From: Campylobacterales bacterium
Lineage (GTDB): Bacteria; Campylobacterota; Campylobacteria; Campylobacterales; QNZT01
Direction of reading: 5' to 3'
Assembly (NCBI GenBank): GCA_027081495.1
Contig: JALWKJ010000005.1
Coordinates: forward strand, 1 to 8,330
DNA: 8,330 nucleotides
Shown piece by piece: positions 1 to 5,351 of this stretch. How positions within the stretch are numbered: the stretch's first letter is position 1; every line of letters begins with the position of its first letter. The notes below the pieces were generated by a model. The model was not told the DNA's origin. It worked only from the letters and a program-made list of their open reading frames with translations, and did not search any database. Made by a program: the position numbers and the translations under genes.

Positions 1-396
1 AGTTACTATAAACTAAAAAAATATAAAAAAGCTCTTATCTCTTATGAAAAAGCCCAAAAGATAAAAAACGAATCCGATCTTTTATACAATATAGAGCTTA
101 CAAAAAAACATCTCAAAAAAAAGAGCTCAAACAATCCTAAAAAAGATGATAAAAAAAATAAAAAAAAGAGTCAAAAACAAGATCAAAACAATCAAAAGAA
201 CAACAACTCCGACAACGGTTCCAACAACGCCGACAAAGAGAAAAAAAACAGCCCCCGACAAAAAGAGGAGTCTCCTTTTGATACGAAAGAGATGAAAAAA
301 TGGGAAAAAAAACTTTTAAAAAGCAGACCGAAAACTATGCCTATAAGGCTTCATGAGCAAAAGATACAAAGAGTTAAAAATGAAAATCCATGGTAA
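1..396 (+). CDS. TPR-containing protein of the Bat operon (BatB/BatC-like), C-terminal part
   Basis: This is an open frame with no start in the window, so it is the last 131 residues of a larger protein. The first 40 or so residues (SYYKLKKYKKALISYEKAQK) look like a tetratricopeptide repeat helix pair. A low-complexity, charged Lys/Asn/Gln/Asp tract follows at about residues 40-85. The end, with RLHEQKIQRVKNENPW, resembles the short conserved tail of VWA-TPR proteins encoded just before BatD. In Bat operons such proteins are membrane-anchored and periplasmic, and are linked to stress or oxygen tolerance in Bacteroides and Leptospira, though their biochemical role is unclear. The stop lies inside the next gene, so the two are probably translationally coupled. 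The VWA and membrane segments, if present, are outside the window. The Bat assignment rests mainly on the neighbour. Confidence 0.72.
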   Translation, partial: SYYKLKKYKKALISYEKAQKIKNESDLLYNIELTKKHLKKKSSNNPKKDDKKNKKKSQKQDQNNQKNNNSDNGSNNADKEKKNSPRQKEESPFDTKEMKKWEKKLLKSRPKTMPIRLHEQKIQRVKNENPW

Positions 397-1582
397 CAAA
401 AACAGAGTCTCTTTTTATTTCAAGATAACGATTATATTTTTACTGTTTTTTGGGAATATTTTCGCAAAAGAGAAAAAAGAAGACGCCGATTTAGATTTTA
501 AAATGAACGCAAACAAACAAGAAGCGTTTGTAGGCGAGAGTATTCTTATAACTTTTATTTTCAAACACAAACTTTCACTTAAAATCGCCGAAGCCGATTT
601 CGCTCCGCCTACATTTGCGAAGTTTTGGATAAAACCCGGCAAAAATGTGCCCAATATCATAAAAGAGGGATACAATATTTACACTCTTAACTATCTTATA
701 ACGCCGCAGGTTGCCGGAGATATCGAAATTCAACCGGCTCGAATGGATATAGGGTTACCGAAATATAAACAAAAAAACACTCTTAGATTTGAAAGAGTAA
801 AGTATAAAAGCCTCTTTTCAAACCCGTTGAAGATAAAAGTAAAAAGTCTTCCCGAAAACATTACGCTATTTGGCGACTACAATATAAGCGCACTCATAGA
901 CAAAAGGGAAATAAGAGCGAATGAACCGGTAAATCTGACGCTAAAAATCGAAGGTATCGGAAATATAGACGAAATAGAAGATTTTGTCATAAAAAATGAG
1001 AACGCCGAAGTATTTTCAGATACGCCAAAGAGAAAAAACGCCTTTGAAACCGATCGAAACTTCTCCGTAATGACTCAAAAATTCGCTTTCGTAAGCGATA
1101 GAAATTTCACGATAGAGCCTATTTTTTTAAAATTTTTTGACAGTAAAACAAAAAAAATAAAAACGATCTCTACAAAAAAGATACATATAACCGTAAAAGG
1201 GTCAAGTTCTAAAAAAAACGCCCTTCTTTATAAAGAGAATAAAAGAGAGTTTTATAAAGAACGAAACTTTGCTTTTTTGGCGCTTATCTCAATAGGAAGC
1301 TTCTTTTTAGGAGTTGCGATTACGCTCTTTTGGACAAAAAGAAAAAAGAGAAAAAAGATCTTTATCGACCCCCAAATCGAAATCAAAAAGTCGAAAAACT
1401 TAAAATCTCTTCTTCAAATTCTTTTGCCCTATAGCGGTAAATCAAAAGAGATCGATAAGATCATCAAAAAAATAGAAGAGAATCTATATGAGGCGAAGAA
1501 TCACAAAATAGATAAAAAACTATTGGCAAAAAATTTCAAAAAGTTTGTTACAATGAAAGAAAAAGAGGATATACTACTTTAA
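380..1582 (+). CDS. batD: BatD-like membrane protein (aerotolerance operon)
   Basis: About 400 residues with a BatD architecture. It has an N-terminal signal sequence (hydrophobic core ITIIFLLFFGNIFA, likely cleavage before KEKKED) and a long beta-rich periplasmic region beginning with the FVGESILITF strand. One transmembrane helix follows at about residues 297-318 (FAFLALISIGSFFLGVAITLF), then a Lys/Arg-rich stop-transfer stretch and a roughly 80-residue cytoplasmic helical tail. BatD proteins are thought to act with VWA proteins BatA/BatB and a MoxR ATPase at the inner membrane; the exact function is unknown. I prefer ATG 380 because AAAGAG sits 6 nt upstream and the signal peptide then has a normal n-region. 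An in-frame ATG at 353, with AAGG 4 nt upstream, would add nine residues. The gene overlaps the preceding frame by 17 nt, or 44 nt with the earlier start. The family is divergent, so the name rests on layout and context. Confidence 0.75.
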   Translation: MKIHGNKNRVSFYFKITIIFLLFFGNIFAKEKKEDADLDFKMNANKQEAFVGESILITFIFKHKLSLKIAEADFAPPTFAKFWIKPGKNVPNIIKEGYNIYTLNYLITPQVAGDIEIQPARMDIGLPKYKQKNTLRFERVKYKSLFSNPLKIKVKSLPENITLFGDYNISALIDKREIRANEPVNLTLKIEGIGNIDEIEDFVIKNENAEVFSDTPKRKNAFETDRNFSVMTQKFAFVSDRNFTIEPIFLKFFDSKTKKIKTISTKKIHITVKGSSSKKNALLYKENKREFYKERNFAFLALISIGSFFLGVAITLFWTKRKKRKKIFIDPQIEIKKSKNLKSLLQILLPYSGKSKEIDKIIKKIEENLYEAKNHKIDKKLLAKNFKKFVTMKEKEDILL

Positions 1583-1594
1583 AAGGATTAGCTT

Positions 1595-1882
1595 ATGATA
1601 AAACATATCGTATTTTTTAAACTTAAAAACAACTCGTCTCAAAGCGCGCAAGAGGTAAAAAAGAGGCTTTTATCATTACAAAAACATATAGATGTTCTAA
1701 AAAGTATCGAGGTGGGAATCGACTTTAAAAAGAGTGAAAGATCATACGACATAGCCCTTATAACGGTATTTGAAAACGAAGAAGATTTAAACGCTTACGC
1801 TATCCACCCATACCATCTTGAAGTCGTTAAATTTATAAAAGAGAGGGCAAAAGACTCAAAAACGGTTGATTTTAAATATTAA
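1595..1882 (+). CDS. Dabb (stress-responsive alpha/beta-barrel) domain protein
   Basis: A 95-residue single-domain protein. The opening MIKHIVFFKLK, the central YDIALITVFE strand (about 51-60) and the HPYHLEVVKFI segment (about 71-81) match the Dabb pattern: a ferredoxin-like fold that dimerises into a small beta-barrel. Family members are cytoplasmic and include stress-induced plant proteins and a few cyclases and monooxygenase-like enzymes. Most bacterial ones, probably including this one, have no known substrate. AAAAGGA lies 7 nt before the ATG, a good ribosome binding site. The gene starts 12 nt after the BatD stop and is probably co-transcribed with it, but I see no functional link. The domain call is firm; no enzymatic role should be read from it. 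Confidence 0.82.
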   Translation: MIKHIVFFKLKNNSSQSAQEVKKRLLSLQKHIDVLKSIEVGIDFKKSERSYDIALITVFENEEDLNAYAIHPYHLEVVKFIKERAKDSKTVDFKY

Positions 1883-1915
1883 AGAGCATAATAAATGGAA
1901 ATTTAAAGAAACTTC

Positions 1916-1924
1916 TGCTAAATT
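1916..1924 (+). promoter_or_regulatory. Probable extended -10 promoter of hsrA
   Basis: TGCTAAATT has the TGn extension followed by a hexamer two bases from TATAAT, within AT-rich sequence, which suits sigma-70 promoters of this phylum that lack a clear -35. Transcription would begin near 1931, giving an hsrA leader of about 34 nt. Its position in the short gap after the Dabb gene supports a separate hsrA unit. There is no experimental support. Confidence 0.45.
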
Positions 1925-1937
1925 TACTGCTTGAACT

Positions 1938-1953
1938 TTAAGAAAAAATTAGC
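1938..1953 (+). promoter_or_regulatory. Possible HsrA box in the hsrA leader
   Basis: TTAAG, six A, then TTAGC form an imperfect direct repeat with 11-bp spacing. From memory, the H. pylori HsrA site is reported as TTAAG-N6-TTAAG; the second half here has two mismatches at its end (GC for AG). The site lies just after the predicted transcription start and before the hsrA ribosome binding site. That position would fit negative autoregulation better than activation. In such AT-rich DNA a chance match is quite possible. Confidence 0.35.
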
Positions 1954-1964
1954 TAAGGACCAAG

Positions 1965-2618
1965 ATGAGAATTTTAGCAGTAGGTGTCGAGGAGGAATTA
2001 TCCCGATCAATCGCAACAAATTTACGGGTTATCGTAGATGAATCTTACGATGTTGACGATAGCTCAAACTTTTTGAGATTTAGAAATTACGATCTCATTT
2101 TACTCGATTATGATCTCGAGTTTAACAAAACGAATAAATTTATAACAAGAATATCCAAAAATTTAAAAGTACCTCTTATTATACTATCGGTCGTTGACGA
2201 CAAAGAGACTGAGATCGCATTTTTAAAAGCCGGAGCGGACGATTTCGTAAAAGAGCCGTTTGATACGGATATAATCTGTGCGAGAGTCGAAGCGAAACTT
2301 AGAAGAACTATCGACAATCGCATAAAAATAGGTAAACTCACCATAGATATAGGCGAAGAGAAAACATCATATAAAGATAAAGAGATTGAAATAAAAGGCA
2401 AACCTTTTGATATACTCGTCTATCTTGCCGAGCATAAAAATCAAGTCATTTCAAAGGACAGATTGTTAAACGCCATTTGGGAAGAGCCGGAGTTTATCAC
2501 TCCAAATGTGGTCGAAACTTCAATAAACGCTATCAGACAAAAGCTGGACAAAAATCTCGGTATAAAGTGTATCGAAACTATCCGCAGACGCGGGTATAAA
2601 TTTTGTTACGCGGAATAG
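1965..2618 (+). CDS. hsrA: HsrA-like atypical OmpR-family response regulator
   Basis: A 217-residue protein with a receiver domain (about 1-115) and an OmpR/PhoB winged-helix domain (about 120-215). The effector half carries EIKGKPFDILVYLAEHKNQV, IWEEPEFITPNVVE and IETIRRRGYKFCY, matching as I recall H. pylori HP1043/HsrA almost segment by segment. HsrA is an orphan, phosphorylation-independent, essential activator of housekeeping and energy genes in Helicobacter and Campylobacter. The receiver here is partly degenerate. The acidic pair after strand 1 is G7-V8-E9, and the conserved Lys before Pro-Phe is E97 (K96-E97-P98-F99). The phospho-acceptor position nevertheless remains Asp (LLD48). No histidine kinase gene is adjacent, which fits an orphan. 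AAGGA sits 5 nt before the ATG. It probably forms an operon with the next gene, 3 nt away. Confidence 0.88.
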   Translation: MRILAVGVEEELSRSIATNLRVIVDESYDVDDSSNFLRFRNYDLILLDYDLEFNKTNKFITRISKNLKVPLIILSVVDDKETEIAFLKAGADDFVKEPFDTDIICARVEAKLRRTIDNRIKIGKLTIDIGEEKTSYKDKEIEIKGKPFDILVYLAEHKNQVISKDRLLNAIWEEPEFITPNVVETSINAIRQKLDKNLGIKCIETIRRRGYKFCYAE

Positions 2619-2621
2619 ATC

Positions 2622-2936
2622 ATGCAAGATAGCAAAAGCGACTCTCAAAAACAGCAAGACGATAAAGAGCTTTTATATAAGGCTCTTGGAGTCATGATGC
2701 TTATAAAAGATAAGTTTTCGGACGAATTTAACGAAATCTTTCAAAAAGCGAACGCCTCAAAAGAGGATATACTAAAAAGCGTCGATGAAGTCAAAGAGAA
2801 GGCTCAAAGCGAAAAAACTCAAATGGAAGAGAAGTTAAACGAAAAGATAAAAGAGATCGTAAAAGAGATGGGTCTTGCTACGAAAGAGGATATAGAAGAG
2901 CTAAAAAGGCTAATAAAAGAGAGTGGAAAATCGTAA
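2622..2936 (+). CDS. Coiled-coil protein of unknown function, coupled to hsrA
   Basis: A 104-residue, highly charged, soluble helical protein that I do not recognise as a named gene. Residues 1-15 are a polar Ser/Gln/Asp lead. Residues 16-42 form an amphipathic helix (LLYKALGVMMLIKDKFSDEF), and about 45-82 are Lys/Glu heptad-like coiled coil. The end has GLATKEDIEELKRLIKE, a motif common in phasin-like and UbiK/BMFP-type small coiled-coil proteins, where it marks oligomerisation rather than catalysis. There is no signal peptide or membrane helix. It begins 3 nt after the hsrA stop with only a weak GGA seven nt upstream, so it probably depends on translation from hsrA. A phasin-like granule-surface or general scaffold role is possible but unproven. 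Confidence 0.72.
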   Translation: MQDSKSDSQKQQDDKELLYKALGVMMLIKDKFSDEFNEIFQKANASKEDILKSVDEVKEKAQSEKTQMEEKLNEKIKEIVKEMGLATKEDIEELKRLIKESGKS

Positions 2937-3013
2937 AAATAAATATTTTCTTATATATATTTTTTAATTTTCAAAAAAAAGGATATATTTAGTCCTATTT
3001 AGTTATTATTTTG

Positions 3014-3037
3014 ATGTCGCTAAGTTTTTGGCGACAT
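3014..3037 (+). repeat. 10-bp inverted repeat (5' hairpin)
   Basis: ATGTCGCTAA (3014-3023) pairs with TTGGCGACAT (3028-3037) around a four-base GTTT loop. There are nine Watson-Crick pairs and one G-T wobble in the + strand transcript, and the wobble means the stem is favoured as RNA of the + strand. It is followed by non-T sequence, so it is not a terminator by itself. Confidence 0.7.
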
Positions 3038-3069
3038 GACAGTCAAACAAGTCATTCATCACAGTCTAA

Positions 3070-3107
3070 GAGAGAGTACCCTTTCGCCTCCTTTAAGGTA
3101 CTCTCTC
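3070..3107 (+). terminator. Strong hairpin with anti-Shine-Dalgarno loop, possible terminator
   Basis: GAGAGAGTACC (3070-3080) pairs perfectly over 11 bp with GGTACTCTCTC (3097-3107). The 16-nt loop CTTTCGCCTCCTTTAA contains CCTCCTTT, identical to the anti-Shine-Dalgarno core at the 3' end of 16S rRNA. Only GTTTTCC follows directly, so the U-tract is short; a run of eight T comes 12 nt later (3120-3127). It may end the hsrA unit or a small RNA. The pairing is certain; the terminator role is moderate. Confidence 0.5.
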
Positions 3108-3127
3108 GTTTTCCTAAAGTTTTTTTT
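3091..3127 (+). terminator. Alternative weak stem with U8 tail
   Basis: CTTTAAGG (3091-3098) can pair with CCTAAAG (3113-3119) with one bulged A, directly before eight T (3120-3127). That is the usual geometry of an intrinsic terminator. It uses the loop and two bases of the right arm of the 3070-3107 hairpin, so the full stems cannot both form. It is AU-rich with a 14-nt loop and likely much weaker than the 11-bp hairpin. Confidence 0.3.
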
Positions 3128-3145
3128 ATTCTGCCCGATTTCCCC

Positions 3146-3158
3146 ATTGTAGTACAAT
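3146..3158 (+). promoter_or_regulatory. Palindromic operator candidate on the zwf -10 box
   Basis: ATTGTAGTACAAT is a perfect 13-bp palindrome centred on G3152. Its right half, TACAAT (3153-3158), is a good -10 hexamer preceded by the T-rich tract at 3120-3130, as is usual for promoters of this phylum. A start near 3165 would give a zwf leader of about 40 nt. The core TTGTAGTACAA exactly fits TNGTNNNACNA, the consensus described for FadR-subfamily GntR repressors, and also contains the TTGTAGT half seen in HexR sites. Binding would block RNA polymerase. The promoter is plausible; the regulator's identity is a guess. Confidence 0.45.
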
Positions 3159-3205
3159 ATATAACGCTCTAGCGCGACAATAAACAATTAAAAAGAAAAA
3201 CGACT

Positions 3206-4672
3206 ATGAAAGAAAAAGAGAATCTTTGCGATATTATAATTTTTGGCGGACACGGAGATCTAGCTCTTAGAAAGCTCATGCCCTCTTGCTATCATCTATA
3301 TCTTGACGGATATATTTCTAAAAAAAGCCGAATAGTAACCGTTTCAAGAAAAGATTTGACTCTCAACGAGCATAAAAAATTGATAAAAGAGAAACTAAAA
3401 AAATATTTAAAAAACGATCTTTTTGATGAAAAAGTGTTCAAAGAGTTCTCAAAACAACTCTTTTTTATAAAGATAGATCTTACAAAAACAAAAGATTACG
3501 AAAAATTGACCGAACTTTTAGACACCGATAAAAATCGAGATAGAGTAAACTATCTAGCCACCGCGCCATCACTGTTTGGAATTATCTGTAAATCGCTTAA
3601 AAAATGTAATCTTGTCACCGATTTTACGAGAGTCGTTCTTGAAAAACCCATCGGCAGCGATTTAAAAAGCTCGCAAATTATAAACGATGAAGTAGCCGAA
3701 GTCTTTGACGAATCGAATATTTATAGAATAGATCACTATCTCGGAAAAGACACGGTTCAAAATATTCTCGCCCTTCGATTTTCAAACGCCCTTTTTATGC
3801 CTTTATGGAGCGCAAGAAGCATTGATCATATTCAAATAACAGTCGGCGAAAGCGTAGGCGTCGAAGGAAGGTGGAGTTATTACGACGATGCCGGAGCTTT
3901 AAGAGATATGGTTCAAAACCACCTATTGCAACTTTTATGTCTTATAGCCATGGAGCCGCCTTGCAACCTTGAGGGAGACAGCGTAAGAGATGAAAAAATA
4001 AAAGTCCTTCGATCTCTAAGACCGATAGAAGCTTTTGAGATAAACCAAAAAACCGTTAGAGGGCAGTATCAAAAAGGAGTGATAGATTCAAAAAGCGTCG
4101 TCGGTTATCTCGAAGAGGAAGGATGCAATCCCGACAGCTCCACGGAGACATTTACCGCTATACGCATCGACATCGACAACTGGCGATGGAGCGGCGTGCC
4201 GTTTTATATTAGGACCGGTAAAAGAATGGCAAAAAAATATTCGCAAATCGTCATACAATTTAAAGAAGTGCCTCACATGATATTTCCAAAAGGCGGAGGC
4301 TGCCTTGAACCCAACAGACTCATAATACGCCTTCAACCCCAAGAGAGCATAGAACTCAAAATCATGAATAAAATCCCGGGCCACAGCGAGGGCATGAGAC
4401 TCAAAACCGTCGGTCTGGAACTTAGCACACCGCAAAATAAACCTCGTACGCCTGACGCATACGAGTATCTTTTGCTTGATGTTATTCGCTCAAATCCGAC
4501 TCTTTTTATGAGAAGGGACGAAATCGAAGCGGCCTGGAAATGGTGCGATCAAATACTTTTAAACTGGAAAGAGCAAGGAATCAAACCAAAACCTTACGCG
4601 GCGGGCACATACGGTCCCTCATCTTCAATCGCACTTATAGAGAGAGACGCAAGAAGCTGGTATGAAGAGTAA
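3206..4672 (+). CDS. zwf: Glucose-6-phosphate 1-dehydrogenase
   Basis: It oxidises glucose-6-phosphate to 6-phosphogluconolactone with NADP+ (or NAD+), the entry step to the Entner-Doudoroff pathway, in the cytoplasm. At 488 residues it is of normal bacterial length. Visible motifs are the Rossmann nucleotide loop FGGHGDLALRKL (about 13-24), LEKPIGSDL (145-153), the signature RIDHYLGKDTVQN (174-186) with the substrate-binding and catalytic His-Tyr-Leu-Gly-Lys core, DMVQNHLLQ (234-242) and PFYIRTGKRM (332-341). Nothing key is missing. It heads a four-gene operon and overlaps pgl by 11 nt. The ribosome binding site is poor (an A-rich AAAAGAAAA tract before the ATG), unlike the clear GGAGG ahead of edd, so zwf may be translated modestly. 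Coenzyme preference cannot be read from the sequence. Confidence 0.97.
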   Translation: MKEKENLCDIIIFGGHGDLALRKLMPSCYHLYLDGYISKKSRIVTVSRKDLTLNEHKKLIKEKLKKYLKNDLFDEKVFKEFSKQLFFIKIDLTKTKDYEKLTELLDTDKNRDRVNYLATAPSLFGIICKSLKKCNLVTDFTRVVLEKPIGSDLKSSQIINDEVAEVFDESNIYRIDHYLGKDTVQNILALRFSNALFMPLWSARSIDHIQITVGESVGVEGRWSYYDDAGALRDMVQNHLLQLLCLIAMEPPCNLEGDSVRDEKIKVLRSLRPIEAFEINQKTVRGQYQKGVIDSKSVVGYLEEEGCNPDSSTETFTAIRIDIDNWRWSGVPFYIRTGKRMAKKYSQIVIQFKEVPHMIFPKGGGCLEPNRLIIRLQPQESIELKIMNKIPGHSEGMRLKTVGLELSTPQNKPRTPDAYEYLLLDVIRSNPTLFMRRDEIEAAWKWCDQILLNWKEQGIKPKPYAAGTYGPSSSIALIERDARSWYEE

Positions 4673-5351
4673 TTTTAATCAATTTCAAAATACGGATGAA
4701 CTTTTAGACGCTCTTTGTAAAAAAATAAAAGAGCGTTTACAAAGCGCTATATCGCAAAAAGGTTTCGCGACCTTAATCGTCTCAGGCGGTAAAACTCCTA
4801 TCGCTCTTTTTAAAAAATTGTCAACCTTAAAAATCGAGTGGCAAAAGGTTACGATTACTCTTGCGGACGAGAGATGGGTTAAAACGCAAAACGAAGATAG
4901 CAATCAAAAATTAGTAAAAGATCATCTTCTTCAAAACGAAGCTTCGCTCGCTAAATTTATAGGCTTAAAAACATCACATAAAAACGCATACGACGCTATA
5001 GATGTAGTAAATAAAAATATCTCGGACATACCGAAACCTTTTGATTTAACTATTTTGGGTATGGGAGAAGACGCGCACACCGCCTCTTTATTTCCCGATG
5101 CCAAAGAACTCGATGAAGCCCTTTTTTCAACTAATCCGACTTCAGCGATCACCCCGCCAAAGGGAAAATATGAAAGAATCACCCTTTCTCTAAAAACGAT
5201 TTTAGATACGAAACTTATTATTTTGCACATTGAGGGTGAAAACAAATATAGAGTCTATAAAGAGGTTATACAAAATAAAAAAGATAAAAAAAGACCGATA
5301 AGTTTCATACTCAAACAACAAAAAACACCGGTGGAGGTATATTACGCATGA
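4662..5351 (+). CDS. pgl: 6-phosphogluconolactonase (DevB type)
   Basis: It hydrolyses 6-phosphogluconolactone, the product of Zwf, to 6-phosphogluconate in the cytoplasm. The 229-residue length is typical of the DevB/SOL family, which is related to glucosamine-6-phosphate isomerases. Seen in order are the phosphate-binding LIVSGGKTPIALF (about 38-50), ITLADERWV (65-73), the hallmark LGMGEDAHTASLFP (132-145) with the His of the catalytic region, and ERITLSLKTIL (171-181). It starts inside the last codons of zwf (11-nt overlap), with AGAAG upstream as a modest ribosome binding site, and its stop overlaps the edd start. The unrelated beta-propeller YbhE-type lactonase is excluded by these motifs. 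Confidence 0.95.
   Translation: MKSNFNQFQNTDELLDALCKKIKERLQSAISQKGFATLIVSGGKTPIALFKKLSTLKIEWQKVTITLADERWVKTQNEDSNQKLVKDHLLQNEASLAKFIGLKTSHKNAYDAIDVVNKNISDIPKPFDLTILGMGEDAHTASLFPDAKELDEALFSTNPTSAITPPKGKYERITLSLKTILDTKLIILHIEGENKYRVYKEVIQNKKDKKRPISFILKQQKTPVEVYYA
5333..5337 (+). promoter_or_regulatory. Strong ribosome binding site of edd
   Basis: GGAGG lies inside the 3' end of pgl, 10 nt before the edd ATG at 5348. It is the only full GGAGG start signal I see in the operon and supports that start over downstream methionines. It is also the best local match to the CCTCC in the 3081-3096 hairpin loop. Confidence 0.7.

Larger units (their letters stand above)
3014..3127 (+). ncRNA. Candidate small RNA or structured leader upstream of zwf
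   Basis: This non-coding stretch looks like a compact transcript. It has a 5' hairpin, about 32 nt of unpaired sequence containing two copies of ACAGTC, a strong 3' hairpin (3070-3107), and T-rich sequence ending in eight T (3120-3127). TATTAT at 3004-3009 is a possible -10 box that would start transcription near the first hairpin. I do not recognise any known RNA family. It could instead be the 3' UTR and terminator of the hsrA unit, or an upstream leader of zwf. Existence as a separate RNA is inference from structure only. Confidence 0.35.

Noticed and set aside
3012..3098. Reverse-strand AAAGGAGG (complement of the hairpin loop) as a ribosome binding site for a minus-strand peptide
   Set aside because: The nearest minus-strand ATG is almost 30 nt away and gives only 17 codons, so the purine run is better read as the complement of the loop.
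3036..3152. A 38-codon + strand open frame (ATG 3036, stop TAG 3150) between the two hairpins and the zwf promoter
   Set aside because: It has no ribosome binding site, its start lies within the first hairpin arm and it runs through the second hairpin and the T-tract. The product, with a Phe/Leu-rich end, looks accidental.
3165..3174. CGCTCTAGCG, a short inverted repeat in the zwf leader, as an operator
   Set aside because: The arms are only 4 bp with a 2-nt centre, far weaker than the neighbouring 13-bp palindrome.
4088..4435. A 115-codon minus-strand open frame opposite zwf
   Set aside because: It is a shadow of a fully conserved enzyme gene, with no start signal or domain.
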